Of a DNA stretch of 64,000 bases, positions 35,372 through 43,238 are shown in pieces (the first letter of the stretch is position 1; the number at the start of each line of letters is the position of its first letter). The notes beneath the pieces were generated by a model. That model saw only the letters and a program-made list of their open reading frames with translations. It was not told where the DNA came from and searched no databases. A program made the position numbers and the translations under genes. Origin of the DNA: SMWD01 sp964629475 (GTDB taxonomy: Bacteria; Pseudomonadota; Gammaproteobacteria; Steroidobacterales; GCA-2729495); NCBI GenBank assembly GCA_964629475.1, contig CAZVQW010000002.1:124001-188000 (forward strand), read 5' to 3'.

Positions 35372-36809
35372 ATTTGAAATGGTCGAATCGGTAAGTACCC
35401 GAGGCGTGCGCTGGTCTCGTCATTTGAACGGATTGCGTGCCCGCGTCCGGGAGCCCGGTACCATTGTCGAAGGCAAGTTGTCTCGAGCCGCCGGGTTGAC
35501 CCTCGAGGCGATCGGCTGTGAAGCGGCAGTCGGGGGGCGCTGCCTGATCGAAGGCAGCGACGGTGTGCAGGTCGAGGCCGAAGTCGTCGGCTTCGCCAAT
35601 AAGCGTCTGTTTCTGATGCCGACGAGCAACCTGAGTGGCATCATGCCGAATGCGCGTGTGATTCCGATGCGCACGGGGTCGCGAGTTCTGGCCGGTGAGG
35701 CCTTGCTCGGACGCGTCATTGACGGGGCCGGCAACCCGCTCGACGGGCGCGGTCCGTTGCACTGCGAGGATCATATTCGCCTCGATGCCGCAGCGATCAA
35801 TCCGTTGGCGCGCAAGCCGATTTCCGAGCCGCTCGATGTTGGAGTGCGCACTATTAACTCCCTGTTGACGGTCGGGCGCGGCCAACGCATTGGACTGTTT
35901 GCCGGCAGTGGCGTCGGCAAGAGCAGCCTGCTCGCCATGATGACGCGGTTTACGAAGGCCGATGTAACGGTCGTCGGTCTGATCGGTGAGCGTGGCCGGG
36001 AGGTCAAGGAATTTGTCGAGGACAATCTCGGTCCGGAAGGCCTGGCGCGTTCGGTCGTGGTCACGACACCGGCGGATTGTTCACCGCTGATGCGCATCCA
36101 CGGTGCATCCGTTGCAACCAGCATCGCGGAGTATTTTCGTGACCGTGGCAAGAGTGTGTTGTTGTTGATGGACTCGTTGACAAGGTTCGCACATGCGCAA
36201 CGCGAGATCGGTCTCGCCATTGGTGAGCCGCCCGCGACCAAGGGTTACCCGCCTTCTGTATTTGCCAAGTTACCGCAACTCGTCGAGCGTGCCGGCACGG
36301 GCATTGCAGGCAATGGATCGATTACGGCTTTTTATACGGTGCTCGTCGAAGGCGATGATGATAATGATCCGATCGTCGACGCGGCGCGTGCCGTGCTGGA
36401 TGGCCATATCATGTTGTCGCGACCTATTGCCGAGAGCGGCATCTATCCACCGATCGATGTCGAGGCGTCGGTCAGTCGTTCGATGATTCGCGTAACGTCG
36501 GCGTGCCACCGACAGACAGCGCAACGCATGCGGGAATTATATTCATATTACGTCAGGCATCGTGACCTGATGACTGTCGGTGCCTATCAGCCGGGTAGCG
36601 ACGAACAACTCGATCAGGCGGTGCGACTCTGGCCGGAGATTCAGAAATTTCTTGCTCAACCGATGAGTGAATCGGTGTCGCTCGAGCAGAGCATCGCACA
36701 ACTCGATGAATTGCTGAGTCACGATGATCCGGTGGCCGGCATCGATGCCGAGGGTCCCGGTCAGATTTCTGTCGAGAATCAACAGCACCATCAGCAACAA
36801 GGAATATAA
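35361..36809 (+). CDS. fliI: flagellum-specific ATP synthase FliI
   Basis: FliI is the export ATPase related to the F1 beta subunit. From the ATG at 35361 (a second ATG follows at once) the product has about 482 residues. Walker A is in GLFAGSGVGKSSLLAMM, Walker B around SVLLLMDSLTRFAHAQREI, and the family-specific PPATKGYPPSVFAKLPQLVERAG is present. The C-terminal extension after about residue 440 is acidic and glutamine/histidine-rich. It starts inside the fliH end. Confidence 0.96.
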   Translation: MMNKFEMVESVSTRGVRWSRHLNGLRARVREPGTIVEGKLSRAAGLTLEAIGCEAAVGGRCLIEGSDGVQVEAEVVGFANKRLFLMPTSNLSGIMPNARVIPMRTGSRVLAGEALLGRVIDGAGNPLDGRGPLHCEDHIRLDAAAINPLARKPISEPLDVGVRTINSLLTVGRGQRIGLFAGSGVGKSSLLAMMTRFTKADVTVVGLIGERGREVKEFVEDNLGPEGLARSVVVTTPADCSPLMRIHGASVATSIAEYFRDRGKSVLLLMDSLTRFAHAQREIGLAIGEPPATKGYPPSVFAKLPQLVERAGTGIAGNGSITAFYTVLVEGDDDNDPIVDAARAVLDGHIMLSRPIAESGIYPPIDVEASVSRSMIRVTSACHRQTAQRMRELYSYYVRHRDLMTVGAYQPGSDEQLDQAVRLWPEIQKFLAQPMSESVSLEQSIAQLDELLSHDDPVAGIDAEGPGQISVENQQHHQQQGI

Positions 36810-37241
36810 ATGACACGCAGGAAAGGATTGCAGACCATTCAGACTCTTGCCGAGTCTACTGAAACGATGCAGTCTCGGGTCGTAGCGGATCAGCGTGCGG
36901 CAGTGCGCGAAGAAGAGCACCGACTCGAGCAGCTCGAACAGTATCGCAAAGAATATCAGGACATGGGCAGTCGTCCGGAGCAGAGTGTGTGTATTCATCT
37001 CGTGCGTGGCAGGCGTGGTTTCGTTCAGAAACTCAACGAAGCGATCGACAATCAGCACCAGGTTGTGTCTCGCGCGTATGAGCAACTCGATGCATATACC
37101 ACGCACTGGCGCAATGCACGGGCAAAATCGCTGTCGCTGCAGAAGTTCGCCGATCGGATCGCCGCACAGGAAGATCGCCGGATCGAGCGCAGGGAGCAGA
37201 CGGAGCTAGACGAAGTAGGGCGTCTGGTTATCGGAAGGTAA
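36810..37241 (+). CDS. fliJ: flagellar export protein FliJ
   Basis: FliJ is a coiled-coil component of the export ATPase complex, similar to the gamma subunit of F1. The 143 residues are almost entirely helical and rich in Gln, Glu and Arg, for example VVADQRAAVREEEHRLEQLEQYRKEY and LQKFADRIAAQEDRRIERREQTELDE, the latter resembling the conserved FliJ C-terminus. It begins directly after the fliI stop. A long inverted repeat lies right downstream. Confidence 0.9.
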   Translation: MTRRKGLQTIQTLAESTETMQSRVVADQRAAVREEEHRLEQLEQYRKEYQDMGSRPEQSVCIHLVRGRRGFVQKLNEAIDNQHQVVSRAYEQLDAYTTHWRNARAKSLSLQKFADRIAAQEDRRIERREQTELDEVGRLVIGR

Positions 37242-37246
37242 GTAGT

Positions 37247-37326
37247 GGGGTCAGAGCTCTTTTTTCATCAGCTGCCGTGGTTGGGCTTTAGCTTTCGAGC
37301 ATTCACGGAAAAAGAGCTCTGACCCC
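37247..37326. repeat. 80-bp hairpin/MITE-like inverted repeat between fliJ and fliK
   Basis: The left arm 37247-37264 (GGGGTCAGAGCTCTTTTT) and the right arm 37309-37326 are perfect 18-bp reverse complements enclosing 44 bp. The element begins six bases after the fliJ stop and ends 15 bp before the fliK sigma-54 promoter. GGGGTCAGAG-type arms recall palindromic elements mobilised by REP-associated tyrosine transposases; no transposase is present here. As a transcript, the left arm's T-run and hairpin could act as a terminator. Confidence 0.75.
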
Positions 37327-37340
37327 GCGGCCCCGTTCCT

Positions 37341-37356
37341 TGGCACGATACTTGCT
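37341..37356 (+). promoter_or_regulatory. sigma-54 promoter of fliK
   Basis: TGGCACGATACTTGCT is a consensus -24/-12 element 42 bp before the fliK GTG at 37398. It restarts transcription after the inverted repeat. Confidence 0.87.
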
Positions 37357-37397
37357 TTACTAACAGGGACACGCGGAGATTTATTGAACCAGGTATC

Positions 37398-38723
37398 GTG
37401 ACAGCTACTCTTATTAATGTGATCGCAACGCCGGAGACGGCGGAGCTGGCCGGTCTGGCCACGAGTGCGGGATTATCGTCCCTTCAGGGGCCCCCGGTCA
37501 GCGGGCAGTCAGGCAATCGGCAGTCGTTCAGCGCAGCGATGAAGACGGCCGGAAACCCGCATGGCGCCGAGGGTTCGGAGCCGCAACTGCCGGTGGAACT
37601 CACCGTCACGGGGGCCGGTTTCACCGCGCCCACCACTGTCCTGGGTCTGTCCCTGTCCTCGTCGGCAACAACGCCTGGCCTGATGGCCGGCGAAGCGGTC
37701 GATTCCAGCCAGCTATTGACGGGTGTGCCGGATCAGATCGTGAATCCGGACGGGTTGACCGGCAAGCCGTTGCCGGAACCTAACGCTGACACCGGCAATA
37801 CCTTGCCGTCGTTTGCCGGTCAATCAGAGGTGCTGACGCTGGTTCCGTATGGCAGTGGCGGGTCGTCGACAGCGGCGAGTACGGCCACGCTGCAACAGGC
37901 AGCAATCGATCCGATGCAAACGGCGGTGGCGAATGTAGCGCCGCGATCGATTATGCCGGACAACCAGATAAGCCGGGATGTGAATATCTCCGGGCATGCA
38001 CCGACCCTCGCTAGTGCCGACGAACCGGCTACTCCGATGCCACGGCCTGGCATAGCGCCGGATCCGGGACTCGAGGCAAACCTGCCTGGTGCCGGACACG
38101 CCCGCAACAGTTTCGAGTCTCGGATAATGCAGGCCGAATCTGCAATCCCGGGCCGGACTGCAGCTGTTGCAAATCTCGCGACTATGATTAGCGATGCCGG
38201 ATCGGCCGGTTTTGCCCAAGTGGCATCGGCGGCACCGACGCCGGCAGGATTTGATCAGATGATGGAGTTGCCGCAATTTCAGAATTTGCGGCCGCTGCAG
38301 CCGATGGCAGATCCGCAGACTTTCACCGAGGGGCTCGGTCAGCGGCTGATGGTTATGACCGAACAAGGCGTGCAATCGGCGCGCATGAAGCTGTACCCGG
38401 AGAATCTCGGATCACTCGACATCAGGATTCAGGTCGAGGACGATACGGCGCGAGTCTGGTTTAATGCCCAGCCGGGCCAGGCTCGTGATGCCCTCGAAGC
38501 TGCGCTGCCAAAACTCAAGGAATTATTTGCTCAGCAGGGCATGGAATTGCTGGAAGCCGGCGTCGGGTCCGATAATGAACGGCGCGAGGCAAACGAGGCA
38601 TTTGAACATCCTGATGGCAATTTCCCGGGACCCGTCGATGGTGAGCCCGGGATGGTGAATGAGATGGTTGGACCCCCGGCTGTCGCTTATGTATCCGCGC
38701 GTGTACTGGACGTTTACGTTTGA
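37398..38723 (+). CDS. fliK: flagellar hook-length control protein FliK
   Basis: FliK measures the hook and switches export specificity by contacting FlhB. The 441-residue protein starts at a GTG. A long, low-complexity N-terminal part (about 1-290, rich in Pro, Gly, Ala, Thr) is followed by the conserved Flg_hook domain: LRPLQPMADPQTFTEGLGQRLMVMTEQGVQSARMKLYPENLGSLDIRIQVEDDTARVWFNAQPGQARDALEAALPKLKELFAQQGMEL. It is flanked by two sigma-54 promoters, its own and that of fliL. Confidence 0.92.
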   Translation: MTATLINVIATPETAELAGLATSAGLSSLQGPPVSGQSGNRQSFSAAMKTAGNPHGAEGSEPQLPVELTVTGAGFTAPTTVLGLSLSSSATTPGLMAGEAVDSSQLLTGVPDQIVNPDGLTGKPLPEPNADTGNTLPSFAGQSEVLTLVPYGSGGSSTAASTATLQQAAIDPMQTAVANVAPRSIMPDNQISRDVNISGHAPTLASADEPATPMPRPGIAPDPGLEANLPGAGHARNSFESRIMQAESAIPGRTAAVANLATMISDAGSAGFAQVASAAPTPAGFDQMMELPQFQNLRPLQPMADPQTFTEGLGQRLMVMTEQGVQSARMKLYPENLGSLDIRIQVEDDTARVWFNAQPGQARDALEAALPKLKELFAQQGMELLEAGVGSDNERREANEAFEHPDGNFPGPVDGEPGMVNEMVGPPAVAYVSARVLDVYV

Positions 38724-38877
38724 CGGATCTGCTGTCCCTGCCCATGCTGCCAATAGCCCGGCGAGGGCGGCCAAAATCTTGGCGAAACACAAATACAGGC
38801 GTCATGAAATTGGCAGGGGTACGGTATAGGCCTTGTAAGTTTCTGTAATTATTAATAAAAAAATTGCCTGCTGAAAT

Positions 38878-38893
38878 TGGCACGCTCCTTGCA
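38878..38893 (+). promoter_or_regulatory. sigma-54 promoter of the fliL operon
   Basis: TGGCACGCTCCTTGCA is a consensus -24/-12 element. Initiation near 38905 places the fliL ATG at 38929 about 24 nt downstream. It should drive fliLMNOPQR-flhB and possibly flhA onward. Confidence 0.88.
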
Positions 38894-38928
38894 TTTATAT
38901 GGTCAGTTATCCCATTGGATGTGATGAT

Positions 38929-39477
38929 ATGGCTGCCAAAGAAAGTGAAGTCGCCCAGGCTCCGACAGATTCCTCGAAAGGCGGGGGGATTGTGCAAACG
39001 ATCGTCTTCGGCGTCGGGCTGTTTATCCTGATGATTCTGAGCCAGTTTCTGTTCGAGATACTGGCCTGCAAAGTTGTACCCGACATGTTGCCGAACTGCG
39101 CTATTGTCGCGGAGTCGGGTGAGTTGGAGGAAGAAGTTCCCGAAGAACTCCCTCCGCCGATTTATCTGCCGCTCGATCCGCCGTTAGTTGCGACTTTCGA
39201 GGATCGTTCCGCGGTTCGTTTTCTGCAATTGACGCTCGAGGTCATGGCGCGGGATCAGGAATCCATCGACGCGGTGCAAACGCATATGCCTGTTATTCGC
39301 AACAATCTCCTGTTGCTGATGGGCGGGCGCACCCTGGCTGATCTGACGAGTCGTGAAGGCAAGGAAGCACTGCGCGCCGAGGCGCTGGCCGAAGTTCAGC
39401 GCATTGTCGAGACAAATACGAGTATCGAATCGCCCGGTATCGAAGAGTTGTATTTCACCAGTTTTGTCGTGCAGTAG
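38929..39477 (+). CDS. fliL: flagellar basal body-associated protein FliL
   Basis: FliL is an inner-membrane protein that supports the stator. From the ATG at 38929 it has 182 residues, with one transmembrane helix near the N-terminus (IVQTIVFGVGLFILMILSQFLFEIL). The periplasmic domain contains YLPLDPPLVATFEDRSAVRFLQLTLEVMARD, typical of FliL, and ends IEELYFTSFVVQ. The open frame continues upstream to 38899, but this would precede the expected transcription start. Confidence 0.93.
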   Translation: MAAKESEVAQAPTDSSKGGGIVQTIVFGVGLFILMILSQFLFEILACKVVPDMLPNCAIVAESGELEEEVPEELPPPIYLPLDPPLVATFEDRSAVRFLQLTLEVMARDQESIDAVQTHMPVIRNNLLLLMGGRTLADLTSREGKEALRAEALAEVQRIVETNTSIESPGIEELYFTSFVVQ

Positions 39478-39490
39478 ATTCAGTAGATCG

Positions 39491-40585
39491 ATGACTTCCA
39501 ACGACGAAAATACAGATAAAGAAACCGACGTGCCGCCGGAGAGTGGTGCAGAGGCTGCCGGAGACGCGGCGGCTGACAGCGAGGCTGGCTCTCGCGATAT
39601 TCTTTCGGACGAGGAATCAGCTGCATTACGTGAGAGCGATACCGGGGCGGGTGACGACGGTCCGGCACCCGAGGGCGATGTCAGGGATCTGCATGCCGAT
39701 CATTGGGAGCAGATTATTTCCGACCAGGTTCCGGCGCTTGAGTCGATCAGCGAACGAATGGTCAGCCTGCTCAAGACTACGGGCCGCCGGTTCTTCCGGC
39801 AATCGGTAGAAGTGTCAGCGGAGCGTAGCCGCCCGCAGCGATGGGGGGTCTATGCCCGGAAGCTGCCTGTACCGATCGGTCTGAATGTAATTCGCATCAA
39901 GTCACTGGATCTAAAGGGCGTCATCTGTTTCGACGCGGACTTCGTCTTTACGTTTGTCGATATCTTTTTCGGTGGCGATGGCGCCGGGACACGATCACTC
40001 GACCACGCCGAGTTCACGCCGATGGAAACGCAGCTGGTACAGAAATTCGTGGCGGCCGTGACGAAAGATATGAAACAGGCGTGGCGTCCGTTCATGGATC
40101 TGGATATCGAGGTGGGAACGTCGGAAACGAATCCAATATTCGCATCGGTCGCAGCCGGAGCCGATCCGGTCAGCGTATCCAAATTCAAGTTCGCGGTGGG
40201 TGACAAGGAACTCAGCATGGAGATCGTGCTGCCTGCGACGATTGTCGAGCCGATTCGTTTCCTGCGCGATTCAGCCGGCCTCGAGGGGACAACCGCTGAT
40301 TCAGAGAAGTGGCAGAGCCGCATTCGCGAAGACATGCAGGACGCGGACATGGTATTGCGCGCGACGCTGACGGAAATGCCGATCAACCTGCGCGATATGG
40401 TCATGGCCAAGCCCGGCGACGTGATTCCGACGGATATCCCGTCATCCGTAACGATATATGCCGACCAACAACCATTAATGAAGGGCACATTCGGTGTGTC
40501 GAAAGGACAGAACGCTGTGTGTATTGACGAGCCTGTCAATCAGCGTTTGATAGGAGAGAAATATGGACGACGTAAACACGACTGA
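39491..40585 (+). CDS. fliM: flagellar motor switch protein FliM
   Basis: FliM is the C-ring protein that binds phospho-CheY and sets rotation direction. From the ATG at 39491 the product has 364 residues. An unusually long acidic N-terminus (about 1-65) precedes LSDEESAALRES, which takes the place of the LSQDEIDALL CheY-binding segment. The middle domain has FVFTFVDIFFGGDGAG and PMETQLVQKFV, and the C-terminal SpoA domain contains MAKPGDVIPTDIPSSVTIYADQQPLMKGTFGV. It overlaps fliN by 23 bp. Confidence 0.94.
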   Translation: MTSNDENTDKETDVPPESGAEAAGDAAADSEAGSRDILSDEESAALRESDTGAGDDGPAPEGDVRDLHADHWEQIISDQVPALESISERMVSLLKTTGRRFFRQSVEVSAERSRPQRWGVYARKLPVPIGLNVIRIKSLDLKGVICFDADFVFTFVDIFFGGDGAGTRSLDHAEFTPMETQLVQKFVAAVTKDMKQAWRPFMDLDIEVGTSETNPIFASVAAGADPVSVSKFKFAVGDKELSMEIVLPATIVEPIRFLRDSAGLEGTTADSEKWQSRIREDMQDADMVLRATLTEMPINLRDMVMAKPGDVIPTDIPSSVTIYADQQPLMKGTFGVSKGQNAVCIDEPVNQRLIGEKYGRRKHD

Positions 40586-40955
40586 CCAGGTGGTCGATGA
40601 CAATGCACAGGCGCAGGCTGCGCCTGGTGGCGACGATGGATTCAAAGCCGCGGCCTTCCAGGAAGTGCAGCCGGCAGCGAGCGGTGACACGGCCGATGGG
40701 CAGCCGAATATCGACGTCATCATGGATGTGCCAGTCACGCTTTCACTGGAGGTCGGCCGCATCAAGATGACGGTGGGCAACCTGTTGCGCCTGCGACAGG
40801 GCAGCGTAGTCGAGCTCGATCGCCTCGCCGGTGAGCCGCTCGATGTTCTCGTTAACGGGCAGCTCGTTGCTCGTGGCGAGATAGTCGTCATCAACGACAA
40901 GTTCGGCATTCGACTGATTGACGTTATTTCACCGCTGGATCGCGTGGGCGTCTAG
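40563..40955 (+). CDS. fliN: flagellar motor switch protein FliN
   Basis: FliN forms the base of the C-ring. The 130-residue protein has an acidic, alanine-rich N-terminus and the SpoA domain IDVIMDVPVTLSLEVGRIKMTVGNLLRLRQGSVVELDRLAGEPLDVLVNGQLVARGEIVVINDKFGIRLIDVISPLDRV, a textbook FliN core. AGGAGAG precedes the ATG, which lies inside fliM. Confidence 0.97.
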   Translation: MDDVNTTDQVVDDNAQAQAAPGGDDGFKAAAFQEVQPAASGDTADGQPNIDVIMDVPVTLSLEVGRIKMTVGNLLRLRQGSVVELDRLAGEPLDVLVNGQLVARGEIVVINDKFGIRLIDVISPLDRVGV

Positions 40956-40969
40956 TCGGGAGTTACGAA

Positions 40970-41416
40970 ATGAATTTTCACGCTACATCCAGAGTTGCTG
41001 CTGTCCTGCTGGCCTTCCTGCTGATACCGATTCTGTTCGGCATGAATGATGCCGTAGCCGTTGAAGCGGTCGCCGACGTCGCGAGCGAGACGGCGGTCCA
41101 GCCGACCGGTGTTGTCAGTACGGATCTGTGGGCGCCGACACTGAGAATGATTCTGGGACTTGGCGGCGTGCTGGCCGTGCTCGCAGCTCTCGCTTTTGTC
41201 GCGCAGCGTCTGCGTCGGGGCAATGCATTCAAGAGCGGCCTGATCGAAATCGTCAGCGGTGTATCGCTGGGCGGACGGGAAAAAGTTGTTTTGTTGCGTG
41301 TCGGCGGTGATGAGATTCTGGTCGGCATGAGTCCGAGCGGCATGCGGCCCCTGCACGTCATACGGCGCGCCGAGCCGGCCGAATTTGACACCTATATGGG
41401 AACGCTTGAGTCATGA
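40970..41416 (+). CDS. fliO: flagellar biosynthetic protein FliO
   Basis: FliO is a small membrane protein that assists assembly of the FliP ring of the export gate. The 148 residues have an N-terminal hydrophobic signal-like segment (VAAVLLAFLLIPILFGM), a transmembrane helix (RMILGLGGVLAVLAALAFVAQRL) and a cytoplasmic domain with IEIVSGVSLGGREKVVLLRVGGDEILVGMSPSG, the FliO hallmark. It overlaps fliP by 4 bp. Confidence 0.93.
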   Translation: MNFHATSRVAAVLLAFLLIPILFGMNDAVAVEAVADVASETAVQPTGVVSTDLWAPTLRMILGLGGVLAVLAALAFVAQRLRRGNAFKSGLIEIVSGVSLGGREKVVLLRVGGDEILVGMSPSGMRPLHVIRRAEPAEFDTYMGTLES

Positions 41417-42150
41417 AACTGATTTTTCTCATCGCCGTTGCGTTGCTGCTGCCGGGTCTCGCCGGTGCGGACGTCGGCATTCCGGCCGTGTCCATCGTCG
41501 ACGACGCGAGCGGCAACCAGACGTGGTCCGTCAGTATCCAGATTCTGATGCTGATGACGGCGCTGACGTTCCTGCCATCTGTTGTACTGGCGGCGACATC
41601 GTTTACGCGTATCGTCATCGTTCTGGCAATTCTGCGCCAGGCGATCGGCATGCCGCAGACACCCCCGAACCAGGTCCTTATTGGCCTGGCGCTGTTTCTG
41701 AGCTTCTTTGTCATGAGCCCGGTTCTCAACGAAGTTTACGACAACAGTGTCGGGCCGTATCTCGAAGGCACGATCGAATTCGATGCCGCCGCAATGGCTG
41801 CCCAGAACCCGATGCGGGAATTCATGCTGAGCCAGACGCGGGAACCGGACCTGGCGCTGTTTGCCGGCCTGGCCGGCGACGAGACCTATGAGTCAACCGT
41901 GGACGTGCCTTTGACCGTACTGCTGCCGAGTTTTCTGACCAGCGAACTGAAGACAGCCTTCCAGATCGGATTTCTGATTTTTATCCCGTTCCTCATCATC
42001 GATCTTGTCGTCTCCAGCGTGCTGATGTCGATGGGCATGATGATGCTGTCGCCGATGCTTATTTCATTGCCGTTCAAGATCATGTTGTTTGTTCTAGTCG
42101 ACGGCTGGGCGTTGCTGATAGGAACACTGGCGGCAAGTTTTGGCAGTTAG
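41413..42150 (+). CDS. fliP: flagellar biosynthetic protein FliP
   Basis: FliP is a core subunit of the export gate. The 245-residue protein has a cleavable signal peptide (LIFLIAVALLLPGLAGAD). Family segments are MTALTFLPSVVLAATSFTRIVIVLAILRQAIGMPQTPPNQVLIGLALFLSFFVMSPV and LKTAFQIGFLIFIPFLIIDLVVSSVLMSMGMMMLSPMLISLPFKIMLFVLVDGW. Start overlaps the fliO stop (ATGA). Confidence 0.97.
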   Translation: MKLIFLIAVALLLPGLAGADVGIPAVSIVDDASGNQTWSVSIQILMLMTALTFLPSVVLAATSFTRIVIVLAILRQAIGMPQTPPNQVLIGLALFLSFFVMSPVLNEVYDNSVGPYLEGTIEFDAAAMAAQNPMREFMLSQTREPDLALFAGLAGDETYESTVDVPLTVLLPSFLTSELKTAFQIGFLIFIPFLIIDLVVSSVLMSMGMMMLSPMLISLPFKIMLFVLVDGWALLIGTLAASFGS

Positions 42151-42166
42151 TAGGAGCGCCAGGAAT

Positions 42167-42436
42167 ATGACCCCCGAGATTGTTTTGACCATTGCTACCG
42201 ATTCGTTGACCGTCGCGACGATGCTGGCCGCACCGCTGTTGCTCAGCGCGCTGGCGACCGGTGTATCGATCGGTGTTCTGCAGGCGGCAACGCAGATCAA
42301 TGAGATGACGCTGAGCTTTATTCCCAAGTTGTTGATATTGGTCGTCGCGCTATTGATCGCCGGGCCCTGGATGCTGCAGGTCATCACCAATTATACGAAG
42401 ACACTGTATTTGTCGATCCCTCAGATGATCGGCTGA
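42167..42436 (+). CDS. fliQ: flagellar biosynthetic protein FliQ
   Basis: FliQ is a two-helix export-gate subunit. From the ATG at 42167 (AGGA upstream) it has 89 residues: MTPEIVLTIATDSLTV near the start, LLLSALATGVSIGVLQAATQINEMTLSFIPKLLILVVALLIAGPWML and a short tail. Length and pattern are standard for the family. Confidence 0.96.
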   Translation: MTPEIVLTIATDSLTVATMLAAPLLLSALATGVSIGVLQAATQINEMTLSFIPKLLILVVALLIAGPWMLQVITNYTKTLYLSIPQMIG

Positions 42437-42465
42437 ATGCGACGGTAATTCGAGTAGAAAGTACG

Positions 42466-43236
42466 ATGCTGACGGTCCTGCAAATAGCCGATACGCTCCT
42501 GGCGACGATGTGGACGATGCTGCGCATCTCCGGCGTTGTCCTGATTGCGCCGTTGCTCGGCGCGGTGTTCGTTCCGGCCCGTGTACGTGTCCTGATCGGC
42601 CTCATTCTGGCTGTCGCGATGTTGCCGGTGGTCGGTGAACTGCCCGTGTTCTCTCCCCTGAGCATGCTTGGTCTATATACGATTGCACAGGAACTGATCA
42701 TCGGCGTTGCCATCGGTTTTGTTCTGAAACTGGCGGTCGAGGCCGCGGTGTTTGCCGGTCAGGTCATTTCGATTGGAATGGGCCTGAGTTTCGCAACGGT
42801 TGTAGATCCGCAGCAGGGAGGCACACCGTTGCTCGGACGGTTCTACATCATTGTCGCGACATTGCTGTTGCTCGCCATGAATGCACATCTCGCACTGATT
42901 CAGATTGTCGCCGACAGTTTTTCACTGGTGCCGATCGGTACGGGTGGAATCTCGGCACCCGAGGCATGGCAGATCGTTCAATTTGCGTCCCTGATGTTTG
43001 TCGGTGCGATGCAGCTGGCATTGCCGGCCGTCGTCGCGATCCTGATGGTCAATGTTGCATTCGGCGTCATAAGTCGTGCGGCGCCGACTCTGAACCTGTT
43101 TGCAGTCGGATTCCCGATCACGCTGATGACCGGTTTCGTCGTCATGATCATGGCGACCCGTAATCATGGTGTCGTCTGGGACGCTCAGTTTGCTGCTGCC
43201 TTTGCGGCAATCGGCCGGTTGCTGGGAGGCGGTTGA
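42466..43236 (+). CDS. fliR: flagellar biosynthetic protein FliR
   Basis: FliR completes the FliPQR export gate. The 256-residue protein has about six hydrophobic segments, including MLRISGVVLIAPLLGAVFVPARVRVLIGLILAVAMLPVV, the conserved QELIIGVAIGFVLKLAVEAAVFAGQVISIGMGLSFA, and VNVAFGVISRAAPTLNLFAVGFPITLMTGF. It ends 2 bp before the flhB ATG. Confidence 0.96.
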   Translation: MLTVLQIADTLLATMWTMLRISGVVLIAPLLGAVFVPARVRVLIGLILAVAMLPVVGELPVFSPLSMLGLYTIAQELIIGVAIGFVLKLAVEAAVFAGQVISIGMGLSFATVVDPQQGGTPLLGRFYIIVATLLLLAMNAHLALIQIVADSFSLVPIGTGGISAPEAWQIVQFASLMFVGAMQLALPAVVAILMVNVAFGVISRAAPTLNLFAVGFPITLMTGFVVMIMATRNHGVVWDAQFAAAFAAIGRLLGGG

Positions 43237-43238
43237 AC

